This document shows, piece after piece, positions 8,407-18,794 of a DNA stretch of 64,000 nt (the first letter of the stretch is position 1; every line of letters begins with the position of its first letter). Made by a program: the position numbers and the translations under genes. Source of the DNA: Fusarium oxysporum f. sp. lycopersici 4287 (Eukaryota > Ascomycota > Sordariomycetes > Hypocreales > Nectriaceae). The stretch lies in the NCBI RefSeq assembly GCF_000149955.1, contig NC_030999.1, forward strand, positions 1,599,606-1,663,605. Reading direction: 5' to 3'. The notes below the pieces were generated by a model that saw only the letters and a program-made list of their open reading frames with translations, was not told the origin of the DNA and made no database searches.

Positions 8407-10971
8407 ATGTCTGCGAACGTCAACCCCGTCCAACAGCAGAACGCAGCTGCCAACCTTCAGGGTCACCAGCCTGCAGCACCTGCTAACCCTGCACCGGTCA
8501 ATCGCCCGCCAACCGATCAGAACATGGACGACGCAGACGACTCTTCCCAGAGTTCCGACGACTCGGAGGTCGAACGACTTCGCGAGCAGCTCGGGAACGT
8601 CACCAATGAGATGAACGAAATGCGACAGATGCTGGAAGAATTCACCGCTCTGCAGCACCAGCAGAATCAGAGCAACAACAACACCCAGCAGGAGATGTAC
8701 AACCTGGCCTCGGCAGCCAACAATGGGAGAGACCCAGGAGAAGTCCTCAAGCCTAGCCCGCCTGAGTACTTCGACGGAACCCCGAGCAAGCTACCCACGT
8801 TCCTTACTCAAAGCCGAGCCTTCATCACGTACTATCCGAATCAGTTTCGCAACGATTCCGCCAAAGTAATGTACATGGCAGGAAGACTCATCAAAACTGC
8901 AGCCCAATGGTTTCAACCCATCATGAATGACTACATGACAAACCCACCTTACAAACTACAACCACGAACCGCTTTACTCTTCGGAGAAAACGGACGTCAC
9001 GAGATGGAAGAAGCACTCAAAATGGCGTTCGGAACCATTGACGAAAAAGGCCAAGCAGAAAGGAAAATCAAAACACTTAAGCAAACCGGATCAGCATCTA
9101 CCCTAGGAGTTGAGTTTTTGCAACTCGCAAGCAAGCTACCCTGGGACCAAGACGTATTGATGTCATTTTTCTTCGACGCACTCAAAGAACAAGTCCAACA
9201 AGAATTATGGGAGAAAGATCGACCCAGGACATTGGTCGAATACATCAATATGGCAGTCAAAATCGATGACCGACAATTCGCATGGAGAACTCGTAACTCA
9301 CGAGGAAACAAGGGACGACAAGACAATAAACCTAGATACCATGCCAACCAAGGGAGAACTCGACAAACTGACACGTCCTACGGCACCGAAGCAGGACCAA
9401 TGGCTATAGGAATGACTAAACGAGACAAGTCCAAAGTCACTTGCTACAACTGTGGCAAGAAAGGACACTACGAACGAGAATGTAAGAACCCCGTCAAAAC
9501 TAACCAAAAATACAGACCTGTTCCAGAAGGTAAGAAAATCAACATGGTCAAGAAAAACGAAGAACCTCAGATGGCAATCAAAACCATCAACATGACTCGA
9601 AAAGACGGATACGATATGACACAAGCAAAAGTACATCAACAACTTCGATCCAACCCCTCGATGTACACGACCCGTTCCTTAGCAAAGAAGAAACCCCTCG
9701 AAAAATACTATTCCAAACTGGAACCAGAACAACGACCTGTTCTAGGACATACGGCCCCATCCACAGAAGTTCTCTATTCACGAAGCAAGGAAGAAAAAAG
9801 AGAGAAAAGAAACAACCGCGAACAGAAGAAACGGCAACAGGCCAAAAAAGACAAAACAATTGAGTTAGAATGGGTACCAGTACCCGAGCACAACCAACAA
9901 CCCACCAAAGGAAAATCCATTTTTATGGTCAGAAAGGGAAAGGAAATTGCCCCTAAACCGGACAATGAACCTAGTACCAAGGAGGTCAACCAGGAAATCG
10001 ACAACATTCCTGTCAAAGTCACCTCACGACGACCAAACCGACATACCAATGATCCCAATTACTTGGAATCCTGCAGAGTTCAAAGGGAGTCCGACGCCAG
10101 GAAACTCAGGAATAAGAACGAGAAAACAATCTGGAACACCCCTATCGTACCACAATACGATGAATTCAACCAACGTTTCTGGACCAACAAACACCAGAAA
10201 TATACGGAACTCGCCAGGGAACGAGCCATCACGGAACAAGATGACGACATCTACATCCGAGCGTACACAAAAGAAATGTTGGAAGACCCTACAACTCCAG
10301 AAGAACGTATGCAAGCGGAAAAGGACCTAAGGAGGTACCCTAATCACCCGAACCACAAGCAGATATCATGGGTATCATGCACACGACACTACTGCTCGAG
10401 ACACCAGCAAGATAAGATAGCAAACGATTGCTTCCCAGTACAAGTTCCGGAACATCAAGAACAGAAACCCTACCTGATAATCGACACAGTTGGGTACCGA
10501 GTTACAAAGAAATACAGGGGATCTCAAGTAGCAAAACTAGAAGCTCACACAGAAACACGAGAACGAGCTCTAGCACATATTCAAAATTCTAGACACGTCT
10601 CTCAGTGGAGACAACGGGTACAGCAGGAAGTCGAGATCGCCGAAGACGAAACACTCGACCAAGAACTCAGTCAAATCAATCAGGACATCACCCGATGGGA
10701 AGGAGAACTATCCCAAGATGAACAAGATATCCTTCGACAGCTAGACAAGCAACAGTTGCAAGAACGATTGATACAAACTGAAGAAGAAAAAGGAAGACCC
10801 CTCACTGAAGGAGAAAAAGCAGACATCATCCTAGACCACGAGGTAGGAAAGATGGAAGCTGCTTATCAACAAAAATTAGCCACCCAGAACGAATGTCCCG
10901 ACGACATCAACTGCACCAAGAGCGAATGCAGCATGGATCACCCATGGGGAAAAGGCACGCGCCATCTGTAA
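8407..10971 (+). CDS. gag: Gag polyprotein (Ty3/gypsy)
   Basis: 854 residues from the ATG at 8407 (the frame extends to 8365 without an ATG). The N-terminus is low-complexity Gln/Asn/Pro-rich, followed by a capsid-like domain (about residues 110-290) and a CCHC zinc knuckle, CYNCGKKGHYEREC, at about 346-359. Then comes an unusually long (about 490 residue) Lys/Glu-rich extension with helical, coiled-coil-like segments. Gag packages element RNA in cytoplasmic particles. It is much longer than typical gypsy Gag (300-450 aa); the extra C-terminal half has no family I recognise. It ends at 10971 inside the hairpin of the frameshift signal. Confidence 0.9.
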   Translation: MSANVNPVQQQNAAANLQGHQPAAPANPAPVNRPPTDQNMDDADDSSQSSDDSEVERLREQLGNVTNEMNEMRQMLEEFTALQHQQNQSNNNTQQEMYNLASAANNGRDPGEVLKPSPPEYFDGTPSKLPTFLTQSRAFITYYPNQFRNDSAKVMYMAGRLIKTAAQWFQPIMNDYMTNPPYKLQPRTALLFGENGRHEMEEALKMAFGTIDEKGQAERKIKTLKQTGSASTLGVEFLQLASKLPWDQDVLMSFFFDALKEQVQQELWEKDRPRTLVEYINMAVKIDDRQFAWRTRNSRGNKGRQDNKPRYHANQGRTRQTDTSYGTEAGPMAIGMTKRDKSKVTCYNCGKKGHYERECKNPVKTNQKYRPVPEGKKINMVKKNEEPQMAIKTINMTRKDGYDMTQAKVHQQLRSNPSMYTTRSLAKKKPLEKYYSKLEPEQRPVLGHTAPSTEVLYSRSKEEKREKRNNREQKKRQQAKKDKTIELEWVPVPEHNQQPTKGKSIFMVRKGKEIAPKPDNEPSTKEVNQEIDNIPVKVTSRRPNRHTNDPNYLESCRVQRESDARKLRNKNEKTIWNTPIVPQYDEFNQRFWTNKHQKYTELARERAITEQDDDIYIRAYTKEMLEDPTTPEERMQAEKDLRRYPNHPNHKQISWVSCTRHYCSRHQQDKIANDCFPVQVPEHQEQKPYLIIDTVGYRVTKKYRGSQVAKLEAHTETRERALAHIQNSRHVSQWRQRVQQEVEIAEDETLDQELSQINQDITRWEGELSQDEQDILRQLDKQQLQERLIQTEEEKGRPLTEGEKADIILDHEVGKMEAAYQQKLATQNECPDDINCTKSECSMDHPWGKGTRHL

Positions 10972-10989
10972 CGGAGCGACAGATAGGCG
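10947..10989 (+). promoter_or_regulatory. -1 programmed ribosomal frameshift signal, gag to pol
   Basis: In the gag frame, TGG GGA AAA contains the heptamer G GGA AAA (10947-10953), a canonical X XXY YYZ slippery site. A 6-nt spacer (10954-10959) is followed by a hairpin. Bases 10960-10969 pair with 10979-10989 in ten base pairs with one bulged A (10985) and a 9-nt loop. The gag stop (10969-10971) lies at the top of the stem. Slipping back one base enters exactly the frame that encodes protease. Confidence 0.8.
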
Positions 10990-13900
10990 AGAAATCAGAG
11001 GCTAAACTACCTAAGAAAGCTCTGAGAATGGCAACGAAAGGACGCCAACGAACCTGCCTAGAACTAAAAGTCAGAATCAAGGGCAAGTGGCTAAGTGCAC
11101 TTGTAGATAGCGGAGCCGACATGAACTTCATTTCCCCTACAACGGTTAATGAACTAAGCTACCATGGAAGGACAAGAACGACCCATATACAGTACATGAC
11201 GGACAAGGAGAAACCTATCTTTACGAAAACGGAAATATCACCAGAGAGATTGATCACCTCAAGGTATTCGTTAACGGAAAAAACCAAGGTATCGACTTCG
11301 ACATCATCCCAGTATGGAGATACGATCTAGTACTCGGATACCCATGGCTATTACGCTACAACCCACAATTCAACTGGAGAACTGGCCAGGTGGACTGCGA
11401 AGACCACCCTTCAGATGATGAAAGCGATTCAGGCTACGACACGAGATCTCGAACTTCGACTGAAGAGAGCAGCGAAGACAGGAGCGGCAAAGTACCGCCC
11501 ATTCCAAAAGGAACACGACACAAGTACCACAAAGGCAAGGTTAAATGCATCAGACGAACGATAGCATCTCTCAAAGGACAGTTCAAACAACTGGACCAAG
11601 ACATCAAGCAAATGAAACAGATTGCCGCGAAGGAATCTGACGAACGACTCAAGAACATACCACCGGAGTATCGTATCTATGAGAAATTGTTTCAAGAGGA
11701 ACTAGACACAAAGTTACCCCAACACACGGACTACGATATTGAAATCGTACTAAAGGATGGAAAGAACCCGAAATTCTTCCCCATCTATAATCTATCTCAA
11801 GATGAGCTAGGAACGCTCAGAGAATGGATAAACGACATGATACGGAAAGGATACATTAGACCATCAAAATCCTCAGCAGGATTCCCGGTCATGTTCGTAC
11901 CAAAACCCAATTCGAACAAACTACGACTTGTAGTGGATTACCGACAACTTAACGAAATCACGGAAAAGGACAGAACACCGTTACCACTCATCACCGAACT
12001 CAAGGACCGTCTATTCGGCAAAAAATGGTTTACCGCCCTCGATCTCAAATCTGCTTACAATCTCATTCGAATCAAAGAAGGCGACGAATGGAAAACAGCC
12101 TTTCGAACGAAATACGGACTATTCGAATACTTGGTTATGCCTTTTGGATTAACCAACGCACCCGCAGTATTCCAACGCATGATCACGAACGTACTTCGAG
12201 AATACCTTGACATCTTTGTAGTCTGCTACCTAGACGATATCCTCATCTTCTCTGACACAGAAGAAGAGCACACAGAACACGTCCACAAGGTTTTGAAAGC
12301 ACTGCAAGACGCCAACATGCTCGTCGAACCCACCAAAAGTCACTTTCATCAGTCTCAAGTAACGTACTTAGGACATGAAATCTCGCACAACGAAATCAGG
12401 ATGGACAGACGAAAGATAGCAGCAGTCGCTGAATGGAAAGTCCCAACATCGGTAAAAGAAACCCAATCCTTCTTAGGATTCGCCAACTACTACCGACGAT
12501 TCATCAAAGACTTCAGTAAAACCGCTATCCCACTCACGGAAATCACCAAAAAGGATAAACAATTCCAATGGAACGACAAGGCACAAGAAGCTTTCGAGAA
12601 GCTTAAATCAGCCATCACAAGCGAACCCGTCCTTGTTATGTTTGACCCCGACCGGCAAGTTGAACTCGAGACCGATGCTTCCGACTTCGCCTTGGGAGGA
12701 CAAATAGGACAACGAGACGACAACGGTGTACTACACCCTATTGCTTTCTACTCTCATAAGATGCACGGAGCAGAACTCAACTACCCCATCTATGACAAAG
12801 AATTCCTAGCTATCGTCAACTGCTTTAAGGAATTCAGGCACTACCTCAGAGGAAGCAAACACCCAGTGAAAGTGTTCACCGATCACAAAAACATAGCTTA
12901 CTTTGCAACGACGCAAGAGCTAAACCGACGACAATTACGCTACGCCGAATACCTATGTGAATTCGACTTCACCATAGCGCACTGTAAAGGAACAGACAAT
13001 GGACGCGCAGACGCCATTAGTCGACGACCAGACTTTGACACTGGAACTGTCAAGACCAAGGAACAACTCTTGGAAACCAACTCTAAGGGAGAATATCAGT
13101 TCACACAACCTGTCAAAACCATCGCCTTAACCCGCAAAGGAATAACAGAAGAAGAGAAACAACGCTACATCGGATTCAAGAAGTACATCTCGATGCAACA
13201 ACTAAAAGAACACCATCGAGACATGCACGAGAAACCCGAAGAAGCCAGCGCAAGCCATCTTTCTTGGTATTTCGGATCAGGAAGAGATGAACGAATCAGA
13301 CAAATCATGGACAAATGCCCAACCTGCAAACAAAAACCACAGGGATGGAGATACCCGATACAATCCCTCACAGACCAAGATGAACAAGAAAGAGTGGAAC
13401 AAGAATTTATCTACGAAATCCACGCACACCCATTACATGGACACCAAGGAGTCACGAAAACAATGAAACGACTTCAAGAACTAGGCTACCGCCATTTCAA
13501 AAAGGGACAAGTTGAAAAAGTCATAAAACAATGCGATTTGTGTGCAAAAACAAAGGCGCAAAGACACAAACCCTATGGACAACTACAGCCCTTACCAGTA
13601 GCACAACGACCTTGGGACTCGATCACAATGGACTTCATAACCAAACTACCTTTGTCAGAAGAACCCTCAACCGGAATCTTCTATGACAGTATCATGGTTA
13701 TTGTTGACCGACTCACAAAGTTCTCTTACTACCTACCCTACAGAGAAGCAACAGACGCAGAAGAACTTTCTTATGTTTTTTACAGACACATTGTTAGCAT
13801 ACACGGGTTACCTACGGAAATCCTTTCGGATAGAGGACCTACGTTTGCAGCAACATTTTGGCAATCACTTATGGCACGACTTGGACTGAACCACCGACTC

Positions 13901-14695
13901 ACGACAGCGTTTCGACCGCAAGTCGATGGACAAACCGAACGAATGAACCAAGTACTTGAACAGTACTTACGGTGTTACATCAACTACGAACAGAACGATT
14001 GGGTTGAGAAACTACCAATAGCCCAACTAGCCTACAACACCGCCTACAACGAAAGTACGAAGCTTACACCAGCCTACGCAAATTTCGGTTTCACACCAAA
14101 CGCATACCACAATGCACGACCAGAGAAGTCAATCAATCCAGCCGCCATTATCAAAAGCGAAGACATGCAGGATCTACATGAATATCTGAAGACAGAACTC
14201 GAATTTGTTAGAAAACGCATGAAAAATTACTATGACCCAAAACGGTTGAAGGGACCAACCTTTTCGGAGGGAGACATGGTCTACCTAGCCACAAAAAACA
14301 TCAAAACAGACCGACCAAGTCACAAATTGGACTACAAATTCATCGGACCTTACAAGGTACTACAAAAAATCTCAGAAAACAACTACAAACTGGACCTACC
14401 ACCGAAAGTTAGGCTCCATCCGATCTTTCACGTTTCATTACTCGAATCAGCAGCGGACACAATACAAGTCAAAACAGGCAACGAACCACGAGAAATCTCA
14501 GGACCAGAAGTCTATGAAGCAGAGGCTATCAGGGACACCCGCAAAATAAACGGTCAAAGAGAATACTTGATAAAATGGAAAAACTACCCAGAAAATGAAA
14601 ATACATGGGAACCACCAAAACACCTCGTTAATGCCCAGCGACTTCTGAAGGATTTTCATCAACGGGCTCGAAAAAAGGAACGTCGCCCAAAATAG
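10953..14695 (+). CDS. pol: Pol polyprotein (protease-RT-RNase H-integrase-chromodomain), frameshifted in protease
   Basis: Entered by -1 frameshift from gag. Protease active site LVDSGAD is at about 11100-11120. At about 11157 the reading frame moves again by one base (apparent single-base loss in a run of A), and the rest of protease (IPVWRYDLVLGYPWLL) and everything downstream is in another frame, open from 11390 (and before) to 14695. Downstream domains: RT with YLDD (about residue 279 of the 1101-aa frame), RNase H (ETDASDFALGG), HHCC zinc domain (HPLHGHQG..CDLC), integrase core (MDFI, SDRGPTF, GQTERMNQVLEQ) and a C-terminal chromodomain (YLIKWKNYPENENTWEP). Apart from the one shift, the domains look intact. 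Pol would copy and insert the element. Confidence 0.9.
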
Positions 14696-15228
14696 AATTC
14701 CAATCGATCATGTCCACGGCACCCAGGGACTGAGCATTAGAAATCACCACGGACTCGTCCTGGAGCTCACCAGACTCCTCCTGGGATTGCATCCCACGAG
14801 CAAACAACTCATCACCCTTCTTCTTCAACAAACGCTTCTGACTGCGAATACGAGCCAATTTCGCCATAGCAGCTTCAAGAGCCTTTTCAGCTTGCTCTTC
14901 CTCCTTCTCCAACTTAACGCGAGCTTTCATGTTCTTTTCCACTATTCGAAGAAAAGAACGTCAGAACAACATCAGAAACAGAAAACAAAAAAAAAAAAAA
15001 ACGGAACATACAGTAGGAAGCAACACCCGAACCATCGCACACCACCTTGGCCTCAGTACAATTCTGGCACCGATGAGATTGATCGCCTTTGACCTGACAA
15101 GAAAGGCCCTTGCGGAAACAACGGGAACACGGCATGATCTCGTCACCAAACCTGACAATGTACTCAGAAAGTTTGACGGCCTCTAACGTTTTCGGATGAG
15201 GTTTGCTTTTGGAAACACGACCTGACAT
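14628..15228 (-). CDS. antisense Zn2Cys6 plus coiled-coil protein carried by the retrotransposon
   Basis: Two minus-strand exons, 15228-15012 and 14941-14628, joined across a 70-nt GTATGT..AATAG intron with a long poly-T tract, keep one frame of 176 residues. Residues 34-64 have C-x2-C-x6-C-x9-C-x2-C-x6-C, exactly the Zn2Cys6 binuclear cluster spacing. Residues about 75-125 are a Lys/Glu/Ala-rich coiled coil; the tail is acidic and ends in a DMIDWNSIL-type segment. I recall similar uncharacterised multi-copy proteins in hypocrealean fungi. The ATG is 115 bp from the 3' LTR, and the last 68 bp overlap the end of pol on the other strand. A DNA-binding role is inferred from the cluster only; it could instead act in protein or nucleic-acid packaging. 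Confidence 0.75.
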
Positions 15229-15327
15229 TTTGTCAGCATTGAAAATAAAAAAACAAGACTAGGTTTGACTCACGACCAACGGATGGAAGAAACGACGGTT
15301 ATGCAGGTCTTGAGGACAAGACCCAAC

Positions 15328-15339
15328 GGAGGGGAGAGA
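15328..15339 (+). other. polypurine tract
   Basis: GGAGGGGAGAGA, 3 nt before the 3' LTR: the expected primer site for plus-strand DNA synthesis. Confidence 0.85.
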
Positions 15340-15342
15340 TCG

Positions 15343-15771
15343 TGTTACGACCCTAGCGGTTACATCACGTGTACCTCATTATTTTTCTCCAATCACAGGA
15401 ACGGACCCACCACCTCACATTGGACCGACCTTCCAATACTTTCGGTCCAAAGATAAGATAAGGACCGACGACTCTCGTTCAACGGTCCTACAGACCGATG
15501 CATAAACAATATCGGTCCTGAGGGGACCGACGCCAGCACACTATCGGTCCTCACGAAGACCTCTAGTATATATACACTCCTTTAGCAGTAGATAGAACTT
15601 AGCTCACCAGCTATCAATAAAACTTCTTTACATTGATCAAGCCTAACACGCATTGAATCTACCATTAAGAGACGTGACACTTCGACAAGCTCAGCATCAC
15701 GCCCTACGCCATCTGCCAACAATAAACCTAGCACGGCTTAGTTTATCCACAGTTGGGAACCAACCGTCACA
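15343..15771 (+). repeat. 3' LTR of the Ty3/gypsy element
   Basis: 429 bp, matching 7924-8352 throughout. The four-unit operator array is at 15422-15550, about 195-320 bp upstream of the ATG of the antisense gene, so it could serve promoters in both directions. Confidence 0.95.
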
Positions 15772-16028
15772 TTAATAATAAAGAGATATAATAACTAACC
15801 TGCTTAGTATTAACCCCTTAGGCACTTTATAAATATAAACCTAGTGTTATAACCCTAAGAGTTATATTATAAATTAATCTTATTATACAATCTTACTTAA
15901 TTTAAGTAATAAGTTAAAAGTAAATATTGTAAATTACTGTTAATATAATATATTAAGTATAAAACTAACGTTATATCTTAATATTATATAGTAAATAATT
16001 ATTTTCTCCTTATACTAATCCTCTTACC
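15772..16028. other. strongly AT-rich spacer
   Basis: About 250 bp of very high A+T composition right after the 3' LTR, with many TA steps. No gene seen. It may be an old RIP-mutated relic or simply the 5' region of the next gene. Confidence 0.5.
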
Positions 16029-16918
16029 ATGCAAACCCCAGCAGAATCTACACTGTCTCATCCTATGGAAAGCTTTAAAGACCTTCTAAGTCACGGCAAA
16101 GAAGCGCTTGAAATGGTATTCAAAAATCCAACAGAATATAGCCGGATTGTGGGTGACTATGGCATTTTCACCATCCGGGACGATGACGACCTTCTAAAAG
16201 ATTACCAAAACGGGAAAAAGGGTATTGAATATCATACGAAGCTATGTAGGCTTCATGATAAAGGCTTCCTGATAGTTACAGAGCCAGATCTACTCTATGG
16301 ATGCCGGGAAGTCAAAGGCTCTTGGGAATATAGATGTATTCCGCAAATCCATTTTCTGATGGAAAGAGATCCAAGTTCAGAAAGATTTATTGAAAGATTT
16401 ATTGATTACATAAAGTCTAGCCCAACGCTTGACGTATGTGTTCGTAATTCGAAAGATAATGATATAAACAACGATATTGTGCCTGGTACATTCTATGAGC
16501 AAGTCGCCCTTTATGAGGGATTGGAAGATCTTGCTTTGGAATTCAAGGTCAAGGCATTTAGTAAGAATCATGATCCAGAAAACGATCCAAAGGTTCAAAA
16601 GATTCTAGAGAATGAGAACCCGTACTATTTTTCAATTGGGATGAGGATTAGCAGGGAAGATTATTATCAACAAGATGGTGAAACATTCAATGAAAGAATC
16701 AACAACTTTGATCTGGTACGAGATATAGAGCGGTATATAAAGCTGGCTGAAGATGGTAGTGTATAATCCTATTTAAAGAAAGCCGAGAGTTACTAACAAT
16801 TGCAATAGATCTGTTAAGGGATTCTGAAAAGAGAGATCCTGCCCTAAGGTCTTGGGAGAAGCTCGGGAAGCCAGTACAAAGGCTAGCTGCTGGGAAGCGG
16901 CGTAAAGACAGATGGTGA
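16029..16918 (+). CDS. hypothetical protein with probable introns
   Basis: The first exon (ATG at 16029) encodes about 242 residues of a soluble, charged protein of unknown family, with no signal peptide or membrane span. A stop would follow at 16764-16766. However, an intron-like segment 16756-16808 (GTAGTG..TACTAACAATTGCAATAG) rejoins the frame to LLRDSEKRDPALRSWEKLGK.., ending at 16918. A second, similar intron-like segment (16921-16968, same ending CTAACAATT..AATAG) follows; if it is also spliced, the frame would continue to about 17030. The exact 3' end is therefore uncertain. Calling 16029-16766 as a single-exon gene is the simpler alternative. Confidence 0.5.
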
Positions 16919-17321
16919 TTGTAAAATCCTATTTAGGAGAGTTCAGGGCCAGCTAACAATTAAAATAGGTTGCTGCTACGGCATTTTATTCATATAGTAT
17001 ACTCTAATGTTTTATGTTGTGGTGCCTTATCTTAAGGCTTTATGTTAAGATACAGGTTAAAGCTGTAGATTTCAGTATCTTCACTTATTATATTTCATGC
17101 AGCCCATCTGCTTATAGCATTAGAATCCAGAAAGCCGTCCGACAACAATCAGATGTCTTAAATAATTTTAGCTTTACTGATCTGCTGGTAAATATATACA
17201 TTCGCTATGAGCCAGAACCTCTCTCTATATCACATGGGATCATACATTGACGGATAGAAATGGGATGCTGGAATACCTAGGCGGGAGACAAGCCTGGCGA
17301 ACTACATGAGGTGAGAAGTAG

Positions 17322-18794
17322 CCATATGAGAGTCAGATCGAATGTCTGAAAGACATAATCTCTGGATTGAAAGCAGAGATTGAAAGAAATGATAGAGAGT
17401 GCAACCTGGCGACAGGAAAACAAGAAATCGAAAGGCTTAGAAGGGAAGAGGATGAGTTATGGAACACAACCAAAGACCTTGGTGAATTGAGGCAATTCTT
17501 ATCAACTGTGAAATCTGAGATCGATTCTATGCACCAAATGATGCCCGCGCAGGAGCAAGATACACTCGTTGGTAAAGAGAACACACGCTTTTCAAGTAAC
17601 TCTGAAACTGGGATTGGAGACAAGCAAAGTGAAATGATGGAATTGTGGCAATCTGTCGCTTTACTGCAAGCCGGATTGGATAGGGCACAGGGTGAGGCTG
17701 CAAAATTCCAAACTGACAATGAGCAATTAAAAGATGAGTTAAGAAAAGCGAAAGCCGACAATCTATCACTTAACGCAAAATTGAAAGATGAAGGCCGTGA
17801 GCTGAATAGTCAGCTAGCTGATCTGATAACAAAAGTCAACAAGAATAGCGAAGTCTTGAACCTATTGTATGACCATTGCAGGAGCGACGTCAATCAAGGG
17901 AAGCTCCTACATGGTAGACTAGAAGCCCTGCATGCAGAACTACAAGAGATTGAAACTAGGGTGGACATCTGTGCAGGTGAACTTCGATTGGTATCTGTGC
18001 ACCTGGTACCTAATTTTCCAAAATACAATATATCTCAGCCTGACGAAGGTCCCGAGGGGCGAGTTGCGAAAAAGGTCAGATGTCTTATTGAACAAGCTTT
18101 ACTGAAACTTCCTCGATTTGAATCGCAGCTCGCGGCAATGAAACCAATCGAACCCAACGAAGTCGACATAGACGCGAGAAACTGTATAGATAATATGCAC
18201 ATTCTGCCACTTAGGCGGGCAGGAACCCTAGGATCGGACACAGAGCAGACGCTTTATAATACAGAACAATCTCCAGTAGTATCTCCTGAGAGACATTCGA
18301 CTGATGGCCCGGCGGATACAATAGTAGTTGCTTCCGGGACAACAGATTACCAACATGTGGGGGCGTTGGAAGAAAGGAAGACGCCGGATGTTGATGAAAC
18401 TTCACTACGTCTCGAAACGTTCAGGCTGACCGTACTTTTACATCCACTCTCTGCCATATCGTAGACTGGGGACGAGGCTTCCTTAACCCTCAAGTCCTTG
18501 TTAAAGGTTAAAACCGTTTATTCACCAGAAATGCTTGAAAATAGTGACTTGGCCTCGATTGACAGCGCCATTGAAGCAACAAGAAAGTCAAAGGCCTCGC
18601 CGTCTAAAGCCCTTGATAGGATGAAATTTCAGGGAAAGCAGGTATTTAGCGAACCCTGGTTGGAAACCTATGTAACTGTTTTCCAGCTATTTATTAATCT
18701 CAAACGAGCGATGAATACAGAAAATAGAGGAGCTACAAATCAGCGACGGGATCCGGCTACCGCCGGCGCAGGTCGTTCAAGGAGGTTCAAGTAA
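17322..18794 (+). pseudogene. coiled-coil protein gene with one in-frame TAG
   Basis: One reading frame is open from 17322 to 18794 except for a single TAG at 18462-18464. The N-terminal about 190 residues are a heptad-rich coiled coil (KAEIERNDREC.., then two further Glu/Lys/Leu segments); the middle is predicted globular. The part after the stop is short and basic (ends GRSRRFK). No ATG lies near the start, so an upstream exon is likely, with AG at 17320-17321 a possible acceptor. The stop may be a point mutation, or an alternative splice I could not make frame-consistent. No family recognised. Confidence 0.45.

Larger units (their letters stand above)
7924..15771 (+). mobile_element. Ty3/gypsy chromovirus LTR retrotransposon
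   Basis: A 7.85-kb element bounded by two 429-bp LTRs that look identical base for base, starting TGTTACGACC and ending CCGTCACA (TG..CA). In order it has a self-priming-type PBS, gag, a -1 frameshift signal, protease, reverse transcriptase, RNase H, integrase and a C-terminal chromodomain, then an antisense gene, a polypurine tract and the 3' LTR. Flanking pentamers (TAAAA before, TTAAT after) do not form a perfect target duplication. LTR identity implies a recent insertion or recent conversion. Protease carries a frame change, so this copy is probably dependent on other copies. Confidence 0.95.

Noticed and set aside
8997..10330. Several 90-127 codon frames antisense or out of phase within gag
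   Set aside because: No domains, and they fall inside a well-supported Gag frame; composition explains them.
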